A stretch of 64,000 bases of DNA from Crocosphaera watsonii WH 8501. Lineage in GTDB: Bacteria > Cyanobacteriota > Cyanobacteriia > Cyanobacteriales > Microcystaceae. Made by a program: the position numbers and the translations under genes. Below, piece after piece: positions 55,033 to 64,000 of this stretch. Within the stretch, counting starts at the first letter, position 1, and every line of letters begins with the position of its first letter. Location: positions 161,010 through 225,009 of the forward strand of contig NZ_AADV02000004.1 in the NCBI RefSeq assembly GCF_000167195.1, in the 5' to 3' direction. The notes beneath the pieces are model-generated. The model was not told where the DNA came from. It ran no database searches and saw nothing but the letters and a program-made list of their open reading frames with translations.

Positions 55033-55659
55033 TTATAAACGAGAATTACTCGAGGTACGAAGTTCTATTTTACCAAGGGATGTTACAGTAAAATAGGTTT
55101 CTGAATCATCTTCTTGAATGTCTAATATTCCTCGTTTAGTGATAGGAAAAACACTATACCAAATATTGCCAGAAACTTTATTTATTTTCTTTTCATTCCA
55201 GAGTTTTCTGACAATTTCAAGAACTTCCGATGAAGATAATTCTAAACGATATTTTAAGTCTTCTAATGTCAAGGGATAATCTTCTAATTCTTGCAAAATA
55301 AATAATGCTTTAGGATTAATCTTTTGCGTGTTTTTTGCCGGAGAATGAGATGTATTAGAAGGAGAATAAGTTGAAGGATAGGTACTTGCTGTTTTAGTTT
55401 TTTCTTGGCTATTATATTTTTCTGCTAATTCCTGTCTAGCTTTTTTATAAGCATAATTAAAATCAGAAATATTTTCAATCGATGCTATTATTTCATCAAT
55501 GACTTGATAATTATATTCTGATGATTCTGTTTCAATACTATTTATTTTTTCCCTGAAATCTTCAGGAAGTTGCTCAATATTAATACGCTGAATAGCAATT
55601 TTTAAAGCGTCTAAGGTTATTTTTTGAGTTGGTTTTAGTGGTTTAGATGGTTGAGTCAT
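55033..55659 (-). CDS. Hypothetical protein with winged-helix-like segment
   Basis: 208 residues. N-terminal helical region (about 10-80), Ser/Thr/Pro linker (about 80-105) and a C-terminal part (about 105-165) with the pattern of a winged helix: LFILQELEDYPLTLEDLKYR, LELSSSEVLEIVRKLWNEKK, ISVF/ITKRGILDI. A regulatory or adaptor function is plausible. It is encoded immediately before a membrane protein and next to a broken TPR-CHAT gene. Confidence 0.6.
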   Translation of the reverse strand: MTQPSKPLKPTQKITLDALKIAIQRINIEQLPEDFREKINSIETESSEYNYQVIDEIIASIENISDFNYAYKKARQELAEKYNSQEKTKTASTYPSTYSPSNTSHSPAKNTQKINPKALFILQELEDYPLTLEDLKYRLELSSSEVLEIVRKLWNEKKINKVSGNIWYSVFPITKRGILDIQEDDSETYFTVTSLGKIELRTSSNSRL

Positions 55660-55706
55660 GGTTTTCTCCTAACACCAATTTCCTAAAGTCTGGCTACACA
55701 TCCGGT

Positions 55707-55734
55707 GTAGGGGTCAACGGCCGTTGGCCCCTAC
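55707..55734. repeat. 28-bp near-perfect palindrome
   Basis: Arms GTAGGGGTCAACGG and CCGTTGGCCCCTAC, one T/G wobble. It is the same sequence family as 45715-45740, here between the broken TPR-CHAT gene and the winged-helix-like gene, where it could act as a terminator. Confidence 0.8.
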
Positions 55735-55809
55735 AATATAAATTTATGTAGTCTAAGTTTATGAAAATGGTATAACAAGTAGGATTATTTGTTTTTATTA
55801 TACCATAAT

Positions 55810-58095
55810 TTATAATTGATGGACAATAAATCCTAACCAATAATAAGACTCTTCATACGGTTTACTATTGAAATTTCGTTCATTATGTTTATTAATTTCA
55901 TCTTCTATTGAACGTAGTATATCACCATTAACTTTTTTACTTTTTCCATATTTTAAAAGTTTAGTTAACCAGATACCTAATTCTTGATTATTCACATCTT
56001 TTAACCAAGTTTGTGCATTCTCTAGAGCAATTTTTGGGGTAACTCCTGCACAATATTGTTGATAAAAATAAATCATTAACCATGCGCTAGAAGTTTCATC
56101 AACTGTCCAGAGGGTACTAACAACACAGTTGGCACCACTCTTGAGAAATGCACTAACTAACCCTACATATTCACTGTTAATGGTTTGCTTTCCATTTAAG
56201 GCGGTTTCGCAAGCAGAAAGGGTTATTAACTCATAAGAATTAAAGTCAAGATGACTTATTTCATAAGCAGTTAGTTGATTATAATTAGCGAATTCTAAAG
56301 CTGATCTTTTGGGATCATCAAAAATATAATTACCGTGACCGGTAAAATGAAAGTGAGTATGGTTAGGAATAGCATTCTTAAAGTCCTCAATAGTAGTGAT
56401 GGATGGTTCTATTGTAGCAAAGTATGTGTTAATGATGCCAGATTCTATTTCAGAAAATACTAAATCTTCTCTGGGGTTTTATATACTTAATAATGATTCT
56501 CTTTCACCATTGTTTAATTGTTGTTGTTTTTGTTTCAAGTTTAAACCTATTTGTAAACTGGGAAGATAAGATATTATCCAATTTTTATTATTGAATAAGT
56601 AATGTAAGGGTAATCTATGTAAGTCTTGATGGGGAATTAAGATTAATTCTTTAATATCTTTTAAGTCTTTTTCTATCTCAGAAATACCTAAGATGTTTTT
56701 TAAGTTTTCTAGGCGATCGCTGATATTAATTCGCCAAGGATGCTCTTTTTTGTCTTCTTTCTCTTCATCTTGTTTACTTCTATAGTCTTGATAATCTTCG
56801 TCCCATTCTTTTATCCATTTTTCGAGTGATCCCCCCCAACCCCCCTTAGTAAGGGGGGAGTTTTTTGATAGGTTTAATGGTATTAACTCATTCTGCTTGA
56901 TAATGAAAGTAATTAATCCCATTGGACTATTAAACCAGTAAATAATTGCTTTCTCAGGAGTCAATAAGCTTTGTATTTGTTCATAACTGGGATAAATATT
57001 AGAGGTTGTTTTTAGTTTATTTTCTGTTTTATATCCTTCGAGAATATGAGTTAAACGCCGATTTTTCTCTAATTCTGAGTTGCGTAATGCTTCGATAATT
57101 TCTCCTTTCTCTAAAAGAACATTAACGGTTAGTTGACGAAAGGTTAAAAATTTGGCTTCTAGTCTTAATCTTTGGGTTTTGCCTTCAATGGGAACCTGAT
57201 CTAATAATTGATTGAGTAGTTGTAATCCTTGGAATAAATAATCATCAGCGTTGTCTTTATCTCCCTTTGCTAAATAAACTTTAACTAAATCTTGAATCAC
57301 TTCTAAGCGTAATTCGGGGAACTGTTCAATGGTTAAAGTTTCTAAGGCACAATGATAACTATTAATAGCGTTATAATATTCTTGGTGTTTATATTGCGCT
57401 ACCCCAATTTTATGATGTAAATATCCCCATCCTTCGGGGTGACTGTCTTGATAAATATGTTTATTTAAGGGGTAGCGATAACTAATTAATCGTCCTTCGT
57501 ATCCCCGTATATTTAACTCAGGGTTCAACCGAGAAATTGACTGTAGTTGAGATTGATTAAGAAATTGTATTAACTTGTCTGAGTTGGGTTGTTGTAAAAA
57601 AGAAATGAGATCACCAAAATCTCCTGTTTCTAGGGATTGAAAATAGTTAATTAGTTGTCTGGAAGCGTCGGTTAATTCCAGTTGAAATGTATCTATAAAT
57701 TGACTTTCTACCCGTAATATATACCCTTCACTTGCAGTTGATAAACTTGCTGCTATCCCTCGGTTATTCCAAGCTTCATGAAAATCTGGTTTCAACTGTA
57801 ATGCTTTGTCATAAGATGCGATCGCTTCATCGAACCTTCCTAAGTTACCTAAAGCTATCCCTCGGTTATTCCAAGCTTCATGAAAATCTGGTTTCAACTG
57901 TAATGCTTTGTCATAAGATGCGATCGCTTCATCGAACCTTCCTAAGTTATCTAAAGCTAACCCTCGGTTATTCCAAGCTTCATCATCATCTGGTTTCAAC
58001 TGTAATGCTTTGTCATAGGATGCGATCGCTTCATCCAACCTTCCTAAGTTATATAAAGCATTCCCTCGGTTATTCCAAGCTTCATCTTTATCAGG
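55810..58095 (-). pseudogene. TPR-CHAT protein, 3' part with in-frame stop
   Basis: One continuous frame from the IS junction at 58095 to the stop at 55810, broken by a single TAA at 56479-56481 (after ...SLLSI; it continues NPREDLVFSEIESGIINTYF). The N-terminal half consists of 34-residue TPR units (NRGxALxNLGRxDEAIASYD); then a helical region; then a CHAT caspase-like domain with catalytic His in FHFTGHGNY and Cys in LSACETALNG. The last 88 residues read as an apparent ORF at 55810-56076. CHAT proteases act in peptide-bond cleavage in several stress and defence systems. Intact apart from the stop and the insertions upstream. Confidence 0.88.
57750..58090 (-). repeat. 102-bp TPR-coding DNA repeats with HIP1
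   Basis: Three to four near-identical 102-bp units, each with GCGATCGC; two adjacent copies differ at very few positions. Further copies are on the other side of the IS (59365-59510). This array promotes unequal recombination and explains repeat-number change in the protein. Confidence 0.88.
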
Positions 58096-59359
58096 TAGGA
58101 GTTACGCATTGACAAATTAACTTAAATATGAGTAGCTTTAAAGAGAGACAACGATCGCTAATTATTAGAGTCATTAAAATTGACGTAATAATAACAATAA
58201 CTAATCTATAAATTAGGCTGATAATTTCAAATTTATTTGCTCTAAAATAAAATTCCGATTAACTTCAATAGACAATTCTCTTTGGAGTTGATACCAATTA
58301 TCAATTAACTCATTAGCTCTCATTAATTCAAGTTTAATAAAAGCCCGTAAAGAACTAAAGAAATGGGTCAATATAGCTTCTGATTTTCTGACTATAAATT
58401 TATTGATACCACATAATTGTTTGAGCGCACGATGGTAACATTCAATAATCCAATGAGTTGTTTTCAACAAAGTAAATAGAGTTTTATCTGTTTCTCTTAA
58501 GTCTTTATTTTCTTGGTCAAATAAAATATAAAAACGAAGCATCCCGTTTTTGAAATGTTTCTTAAATACTTTAACTTCGCCAAACTCTTTTAAGTAAACA
58601 ATTGTCCCATTTTCCTCTATTTCTAAGCTTTCAACGGATTGATATTGTCCTTTAACGATTGATACTTGTCGATTTTTAGCTATTCCTATCATGAAACCTA
58701 ATTCTTGTTTTTTCAAAAATTTAAGGTTCTCTTTAGATGAATACCAACTATCACCAGTTACATAAATTGGCCTCAGTCCCCAAGCTAAAACTTCCGATAG
58801 CATCATCCGAAAATAATCATTTTTAGACAGATCATCTTCTTTATCATAAAGTCGATAATTTAGAGGGAGTGAAATTCCATTAGGGTCAGTATATAATAAA
58901 GTAACTAAATTAATTCCTTTGATAGTTTTATGTTTATTTCCTGACCAGAAATAACCAATAAATTTACTTAATTTAGGATTACTATAAAGTTTTTCAATGA
59001 CTGTATCATCAATACTTAAGGTTCCCCCACTCAGTTCAATGTGCTGTTTAAATTCATTGAATAAATCAACAGGTTTATAGCTTTCTCTTAATAAAAAACG
59101 GTTAACACTATCATGAGATAAATCCTCAAATATCTCGGATAAACGATTACAACCCGAATATTTGGATTCAGCAATTAAATAGTAAGTATAGAGTTCTAAA
59201 TGACATTTAGCCGTTGATTTCTTCGTTATAGTTCGGATATCTACCTCCAGTTCTTATAATCCTCTCTATTTTATCAGTTTTTTGCTTTTTGTTAACAGCG
59301 ATCGCTTTCTCTGTTTGGACTATGCACATTGTAAACCATCTGTCAATGCGTAACTCCTA
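58096..59359 (-). mobile_element. 1264-bp IS701/IS4-like element in the TPR gene
   Basis: Terminal inverted repeats TAGGAGTTACGCATTGACA, perfect over 19 bp, and a 5-bp target duplication TCAGG (58091-58095 and 59360-59364). Removing the element plus one TCAGG rejoins the TPR frame exactly (...QLKPDKDEAWNN). Confidence 0.93.
58213..59238 (-). CDS. IS701/IS4-like transposase without standard start codon
   Basis: The frame is open from 59253 to 58213. It encodes about 341 residues: IRTITKKSTAKCHLELYTYY near the start, first Asp in LSIDDTVIEKLYS, second Asp in YVTGDSWYSSKEN and Glu in WIIECYHRALKQLCG. No ATG, GTG or TTG occurs in frame before the ATG at 58806, which is mid-domain. GGAGG at 59248-59244 lies five bases before an ATC codon (59238), where relatives would be expected to have ATG. 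Either a rare ATC start is used or the start codon has mutated. Confidence 0.7.
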   Translation of the reverse strand: MRTITKKSTAKCHLELYTYYLIAESKYSGCNRLSEIFEDLSHDSVNRFLLRESYKPVDLFNEFKQHIELSGGTLSIDDTVIEKLYSNPKLSKFIGYFWSGNKHKTIKGINLVTLLYTDPNGISLPLNYRLYDKEDDLSKNDYFRMMLSEVLAWGLRPIYVTGDSWYSSKENLKFLKKQELGFMIGIAKNRQVSIVKGQYQSVESLEIEENGTIVYLKEFGEVKVFKKHFKNGMLRFYILFDQENKDLRETDKTLFTLLKTTHWIIECYHRALKQLCGINKFIVRKSEAILTHFFSSLRAFIKLELMRANELIDNWYQLQRELSIEVNRNFILEQINLKLSA

Positions 59360-59585
59360 TCAGGTTTCAACTGTAATGCTTTGTCATAAGATGCGATCGC
59401 TTCATCCCACCTTCCTAAGTTAAATAAAGCTACCCCTCGGTTATACCAAGGTTGATCTTTATCTGGTTTCAACTGTAATGCTTTGTCAAAAGATGCGATC
59501 GCTTGTTCATATTGCTGAAAAGTAGACATTAATTCTCCCAAATAATACCATCCTCGATAATCATTAGGATATTGTTGGGTTATTC
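59360..59585 (-). pseudogene. TPR-CHAT protein, 5' part
   Basis: In frame: ITQQYPNDYRGWYYLGELMS followed by TPR units, up to QLKP at the IS junction. The upstream end is cut by the two-gene transposon at 59586, and no start codon or N-terminus can be found beyond it, so the original 5' end has been lost or displaced. Confidence 0.85.
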
Positions 59586-59712
59586 TTGGACTTTGGACAA
59601 AAAAGTTTGTTAGCGTATATTTTACGCTAAACTAAAATCCCAAAATATCGGCTCTGTATCAGTCAATAAAATTGGCTAACAAATAGGGCTAATCTATAGA
59701 TTCTGAGGAAAA

Positions 59713-61152
59713 CTAAGGAGCTTTTAAGTTTTTAGTTGATTTTTTGCTCCCTTTCTTGATAACATCATGACGAGTTCGTGGGGCTTTTTTGTAACCTTTA
59801 ATACGTCCGGAAGAAAAACCTCGACGTTTGGGAAATTTGGCGAAAGTCCCCAAGGTCGTAATTATTCTTGAAAAGTCTCTTTGAACTAGACTAGGGGTGA
59901 TTTTGATAGATTTATTAGTCTTCAAATACTGTTCCCAATCACGGGGTAAAACCACAGCTAATTTTCTGGCAGCCCACAAATTTACATAAGAAAGAAGTGT
60001 TAGTTTAAACCAATTTTCTTCATGATGTACATCGGGAGTTAAATAAGATGTCATCAATAATCTTTGTTTACCAAATCGAAAAAGATGTTCCATGTCATAA
60101 CGTTGTCGATAACACTGATAACAATCAACTAAACTTAACTCATCGCGCCGAGAACCAATAACAATAAGCCACATAGGTTTCCAAATACTATTTCTTTCTT
60201 GATCTCTGACAACAATCTGGAGTAAAGTAAAGGGGTGATTGTTCATTTTATAGTTTTTAGTTCCTCTCATTAACATCTGTTTCCATCCCGAAATAGTCAC
60301 TGTTAATTGACGACCTTTTTTCGTTGTAAAGGGAACATGATGAACTTCATCAGGTTCAGTCCAAGTTTGGTCATCTTTAAGGTCAAATTTATCCCCATAC
60401 CAACGGGGATGTCCCGAAGTTTTGGCTTGATTTGGGTCCCGAATAAATTGACGATAAAAAACTCGGTCACTTCTAACTCTTGTAATAGTAACTACCTCTT
60501 CATGCTTAACTTGTTCCCCAATAAAATCCTTTTGGCTGTAGTCACTATCAGCCACTAAGACAGATAATTTATCAGAAAATAAAGAACTTTGCCAGATTTT
60601 TTTTAGTTGTTGATTGCCTTGATTTACTCCTTTATGTTTAGAGGGGACTCGCTCTCCTGATAAGGGGACAGCCCAAGGGACTTTTTCTGTGTCTATTTGG
60701 TCAGGTAAAGCGCAGACAACGGAATAACAATGTCCAATATTAATGGGTTTATTTCCCTTAATTGGATTGGGGTAATGAATAAAGGTTTTATCCGCTAACG
60801 TTTCGGCAAACCGTCGTGGACAGGGAGTTGTGTCAATACCAAATAAGTTATAATGTTTTGAAGTGGGAGGAATTGTTCTCGATACCGCTGAAAATAAAGT
60901 CTCAATTCTCTGTTCATAATTAGGGTCAGTTTGAGTGGGTAAAAACTCTTGAATTCCTCTATATAAACTGTTATAATCTCTTCTAAATAAAGGATTGAGA
61001 GACAATTCAACGACTGAGTGAGCTTGTTGGTTACTGGAGAGGGCCTCGAGTAATTCTATAATAGTTTCTTTTCTAGCTTTTAGTCCTTGGAAGAGGTTAG
61101 ACCTCCACACCAGGAATTCCTCGACAGACGTAGCCGTTTCATTTTTGGTCAT
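59713..61152 (-). CDS. Putative DDE transposase (NF041680-like), copy B
   Basis: 479 residues, nearly identical to copy A at 30724-32163, with the same acidic segments (FGIDTTPCPRRF, SVLVADSDYSQKDF, YRQRYDMEHLFRFGKQR). It lies in an element with both ends intact and so is the better candidate for an active copy. Divergent from the small DUF6788-like gene over 61 bp containing the palindrome. Confidence 0.9.
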   Translation of the reverse strand: MTKNETATSVEEFLVWRSNLFQGLKARKETIIELLEALSSNQQAHSVVELSLNPLFRRDYNSLYRGIQEFLPTQTDPNYEQRIETLFSAVSRTIPPTSKHYNLFGIDTTPCPRRFAETLADKTFIHYPNPIKGNKPINIGHCYSVVCALPDQIDTEKVPWAVPLSGERVPSKHKGVNQGNQQLKKIWQSSLFSDKLSVLVADSDYSQKDFIGEQVKHEEVVTITRVRSDRVFYRQFIRDPNQAKTSGHPRWYGDKFDLKDDQTWTEPDEVHHVPFTTKKGRQLTVTISGWKQMLMRGTKNYKMNNHPFTLLQIVVRDQERNSIWKPMWLIVIGSRRDELSLVDCYQCYRQRYDMEHLFRFGKQRLLMTSYLTPDVHHEENWFKLTLLSYVNLWAARKLAVVLPRDWEQYLKTNKSIKITPSLVQRDFSRIITTLGTFAKFPKRRGFSSGRIKGYKKAPRTRHDVIKKGSKKSTKNLKAP

Positions 61153-61213
61153 TTTTAAAATTTATTACCTTATAAATTAGCGGAATATATACGCTAACAT
61201 CAAAAGAGGTTGT

Positions 61214-61627
61214 TTGTTACAGTTAAGGCTAATGTCATCACATTCCGAACTTAAGACCAGTCAAGATGTCCACCTGAGAGCCAAACAAATTAAGAGTCTA
61301 ATTCGCTCTCTTAAACAGAAAATAAAGAAAATTGAACGGGAAGGGGAAGTAGCACCAGCTAATTGTCATATTATTCGTTATCAGGTTAATGGAAAGGGAA
61401 CAATCTACTGGTATTATAAACTACAGGCTGCTGAATCAATTTTTCCTATGGCCACTAATAATGATAAAAAAACCAAATATAAATATTTAGGACGAGCCGG
61501 AAGTTCTGCTCATATTGATGCTGTAGAAAAACTCACTAGAAGAAATCTCATTGATGAATTAGAACGAGTCATTCAATCTCTAACTGAAAGCTACTTAGAT
61601 ATCTATATTGGAACCGAAACTGAATGA
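61214..61627 (+). CDS. DUF6788-like small protein of two-gene transposon (copy B)
   Basis: 137 residues, differing from copy A at only a few positions (for example VNGKG against VNRKG). An N-terminal basic coiled helix and a compact C-terminal domain. Its consistent pairing with the transposase and the operator-like palindrome between them suggest a regulator or accessory DNA-binding protein; no function is established. Confidence 0.78.
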   Translation: MLQLRLMSSHSELKTSQDVHLRAKQIKSLIRSLKQKIKKIEREGEVAPANCHIIRYQVNGKGTIYWYYKLQAAESIFPMATNNDKKTKYKYLGRAGSSAHIDAVEKLTRRNLIDELERVIQSLTESYLDIYIGTETE

Positions 61628-61958
61628 AGCTATTTAATATTTAAAATCCCCTAAAAAGATGGAAAGAGAGTTTTTAAAATCACCTTAATTCTCTATTTTA
61701 GCTCTGGAGATATGTTTAGCGTAAAATTTACGCTAACAATTGTTTTTTATCCAAAGTCCAAAACTCTAAACTCTTACTAATTATCTCTTAAAAGAAAAAA
61801 TAATGGTTAAATTTTATGTTAATTTGATAATATTTTAAGATGATATCCAATTAATTGAGTGATAATAAAAGTAGAGAAAAGAATAGAGTATAACTCTATT
61901 TACCCCCAGACGTATTGAAGGAACTATCGTTAACATTAGGATAAGAGAGGGTTTATTT

Positions 61959-62144
61959 ATGAATAACTTTGAGCTTAGATGTTATCTAGAAACCTACAAC
62001 GATCCTCACTATTGGGAAGGAAAACGATTTGAAAAGGATTCATTGCGTCAGAAAAGTTGGCAAGAATGTCGTCAAATCACTGATCATTTTTACAATGAAT
62101 TAGTTATCCGTGGTTATTTGACCTTAAAAGACTCTCCACATTAG
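61959..62144 (+). CDS. Small conserved hypothetical protein (61 aa)
   Basis: Encodes MNNFELRCYLETYNDPHYWE followed by GKRFEKDSLRQKSWQECRQI and a C-terminus ending GYLTLKDSPH. AGAGAGGG before the ATG is a fair ribosome-binding site. Soluble and helical; no family recognised. Confidence 0.6.
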   Translation: MNNFELRCYLETYNDPHYWEGKRFEKDSLRQKSWQECRQITDHFYNELVIRGYLTLKDSPH

Positions 62145-62186
62145 CAGAAAGCTATGGATGAGTCTATACTTTAATAGGAAAAAAAA

Positions 62187-62208
62187 GACCGTACAATTAA
62201 GTACGATC
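62187..62208 (-). terminator. Terminator of the helicase gene
   Basis: On the minus strand GATCGTAC, a six-base loop and GTACGGTC (one wobble pair) are followed by eight Ts. It lies 10 bp after the helicase stop codon. Confidence 0.85.
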
Positions 62209-62217
62209 TCTTAAAAG

Positions 62218-64000
62218 CTATGGTGAATTAGCAATCTGTTCTAACAACCACATTCCTAATAATTTAGATAGTCCATCATTGGACTCAGGACAGCCAATTT
62301 CCGTCAAACAACGAGGACACCCCATATCCCCACAATCACAATTAGTTGCTAATTCTAAGGCTTTTTCCACACAGTTATCCCAGTCATTTACCAACGCTTC
62401 TGTGGTGCCACAACCTTCATGAACACTATCGAAAATATAAGCGATTGTCCGATGAGATGTTCCAATATTAGCCGGTCTTTGTTCAGTATAACTGCTCAAA
62501 TCTTGATGACTAGCTAAGAATAACAAAGGAACTGTTTTCGTTAGCAAGTGACACAAAGAATGCAAAGCTAAATGCACTGGTTCATAGCTAAAAGTCGGAC
62601 TTAATTGATGGGGAATATCATCAGGATTATGGTAAGTTTTCAAGATAGCTTTCTTGATTTCTTGAGCCTTATTGGTAATCGCTGTTGCTAAGGTTTCGTT
62701 AACTTCAATCCTCAAAAGAGGAACTTCTATGGTTGTTTCTAAAGGAGGTTTAAACTCAAACTTAGCAATTTCTTGGGTATTTAATCGTTGTTTGAGTGTC
62801 CACCCACAACCAGGACATTTAGTCATCTGAGAAGCTTTCGGAATCTGATAATGACTACAGTTTCGGTTAATACAAGTAGGGGCATAAACTAACTGTAACT
62901 CTTTGAATCCCATGACTTGTCGTTTAACTTTTCCCCAATAGAAAATCAGTCTTAAATTCCCATTGGGAATAGCTGTCTTGACTATGGAGGGGTCTTCTAA
63001 TTTAGACAAAGGTTCAACGGCTAATTGTACATCAGGTTTGGTTCGTTTATCTGACGAATTTTCTAATTCAAGGAAAGCTTTGTTTTGTTTTAAGTCAAGT
63101 TCTTTACATCTCCATACATTAGTTTTTCCCTCTGACGCTGTTAAGTAAATAGCACCAGTATGACATTCTTTATGAGCGATGTATAAACTCATTTCTTCTA
63201 ATATCTTAGAAGTCTTTACATCAATTAAGGAAATAGTCTCATCTTGAATCCCTCTCAGAGAGACGTATTTATGGGGATACCCTCTTTTCCACAGTCGTTT
63301 TCCTAATGACCAAGATAACTGCTTCTGCTTCAATAATTCAGCCGTAACTAAATCACTTTTGTCTCCAAAATATTGAGTGACTTCATCACTATTTAATCCT
63401 CCTTCTGCTGCTGCACATAGAAGATGACGACTGAGAATTGAAGGATAATTAGGTTGAATTTTGACTTTTTCTACAGGAGATAGTAATCTTTGAGGTTGTG
63501 TGGCATAATAATAATCAATATGGTTATTACTATCAGGAATAAAGATAATTAAACCTGGGGATTTCCTGCCACACCGTCCCCCTCGTTGCCAGAAACTATT
63601 CAGACTGGAAAAACCCCTTAAAACCACAAAATCCAATTCAGGTAAATCGATTCCTGCTTCGAGACAATTGGTGGTAATTAGGATTTTAGTTTCACAATTA
63701 CTTAGTTGTTCTATTCGTTCTTTTCTTTGTTCACTTCTTAAAGAACCATAGAATAAATCAACGGATGAAATATAGCCTCCATGATGATAAGATAATAAAG
63801 AAAAGATATGTTTAGCTGTTTGTCTAGAATTTACAAAGACTAATCCTTTTAAGTCAAAGTTGAGCAAGGCACTGATAAGATTAGTAGAGGCAAAGTTAGG
63901 AGAATTCTGGGGATTGAAACTAACAACGTTTTCTCATGAGATTTAGCCCCACTTTCATTAATTAGGCAACTTGGGTAGAAGGTCCGAGCCTGAGCTGTAT
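62218..64000 (-). pseudogene. DEAD/DEAH helicase with DUF1998, frameshifted and cut by window edge
   Basis: The frame 62218-63933 carries the helicase C-terminal domain (LVFVNSRQTAKHIFSLL, motif VI FWQRGGRCGRKSPG), a four-Cys ribbon (CINRNCSHY...CPGCG) and a DUF1998 region with CDCGDMGCPRCL, as in MrfA/YprA-type helicases that act in DNA repair. Upstream the frame meets TGA at 63934-63936. The preceding codons continue in another frame (CLINESGAKSHEK), so one A missing from the run at 63929-63932 (read as T) shifts the frame. The N-terminal ATPase domain lies outside the window. An assembly error is possible. Confidence 0.8.

Larger units (their letters stand above)
59586..61761 (-). mobile_element. 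Two-gene divergent transposon, copy B (complete)
   Basis: 2176 bp. Ends begin TTGGACTTTGGA and form roughly 48-bp imperfect inverted repeats, each including the 21-bp palindrome TTAGCG-N9-CGCTAA (59610-59630 and 61716-61736). A third copy of the palindrome (61177-61197) lies in the promoter region between the two divergent genes. No clear target duplication was found. Confidence 0.9.

Noticed and set aside
57732..58112. Plus-strand ORF with repeating LGYSKLHENLVSTVMLCHK
   Set aside because: Antisense shadow of the 102-bp TPR-coding repeats.
57750..59510. Regular direct repeats as a possible CRISPR array
   Set aside because: Units are 102-bp, contiguous, code for TPR motifs and have no spacers.
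1..64000. tRNA, rRNA or tmRNA genes
   Set aside because: I looked for T-loop GGTTCRAATCC-type sequences with acceptor pairing and saw none.

Overview
The window is cyanobacterial chromosome. It is AT-rich, carries many GCGATCGC (HIP1) octamers, and encodes Ycf66, a cyanobacterial-type MPBQ/MSBQ methyltransferase, DUF1830, DUF2949 and DUF4079 proteins and several cyanobacterial Ser/Thr kinases. The protein set and the very high transposase load suggest a unicellular Crocosphaera/Cyanothece-type genome. That assignment is inference, since there is no rRNA to check it with. I found no rRNA, tRNA or CRISPR array.

Layout. 1-5.6 kb: an ABC exporter, the C-terminal stump of a CheA-type hybrid kinase cut off by an insertion sequence, and a tnpB (IS200/IS605) with one nonsense codon. 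5.6-11.6 kb: a TagO/WecA-type glycosyl-phosphate transferase, a creatininase-family hydrolase, a methyltransferase, and the conserved rpmH-rnpA-PH protein-yidC-khpB cluster on the minus strand. 11.8-23.3 kb: a 1977-residue TamB-like protein, Ycf66 with an acidic tandem repeat, a solute-binding protein, an AI-2E-family permease, a C-terminal processing protease and FtsQ. 23.3-32.3 kb: an insertion-sequence nest of an IS5/IS1182-like fragment, an IS1634-like element, an IS4-like element inside a pair of 120-bp inverted arms that carry Fur-box-like sites, a 127-bp MITE, an orphan type II thioesterase, a second IS5/IS1182-like copy with a nonsense codon, and a two-gene divergent transposon. 32.3-49.5 kb: a response regulator, a zinc-ribbon/kinase/P-loop fusion, a decayed MNT/HEPN toxin-antitoxin pair, glycogen phosphorylase, AnmK, RecR, a MoxR ATPase and three further Ser/Thr kinases. 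49.9-55.7 kb: an FAD monooxygenase / hypothetical / MPBQ-MT run, then DUF1830, DUF4079 and a two-gene wHTH plus membrane-protein unit. 55.8-61.8 kb: a TPR-CHAT gene broken by a stop codon and two mobile elements. 62.2-64 kb: a frameshifted DUF1998-type helicase running off the edge.

The housekeeping genes cover cell envelope (TagO, TamB, AnmK, FtsQ), membrane insertion (YidC, KhpB), carbon storage (GlgP), prenylquinone/tocopherol metabolism (MPBQ-MT) and signalling (four kinases plus regulators). They are intact, while accessory genes (CheA, TPR-CHAT, MNT/HEPN, helicase, thioesterase locus) are in decay by IS insertion, nonsense mutation and A-run slippage.

The most interesting signals are three. 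(1) Two ungapped, equal-length 120-bp inverted arms each place a CTCACGGGGTGA palindrome at one end and a strong Fur-box-like sequence at the other, followed by a G-rich hairpin. (2) The two-gene transposon repeats the same 21-bp palindrome at both ends and in its divergent promoter. (3) A TPR-CHAT gene can be rejoined exactly by removing one IS and one target-site copy.
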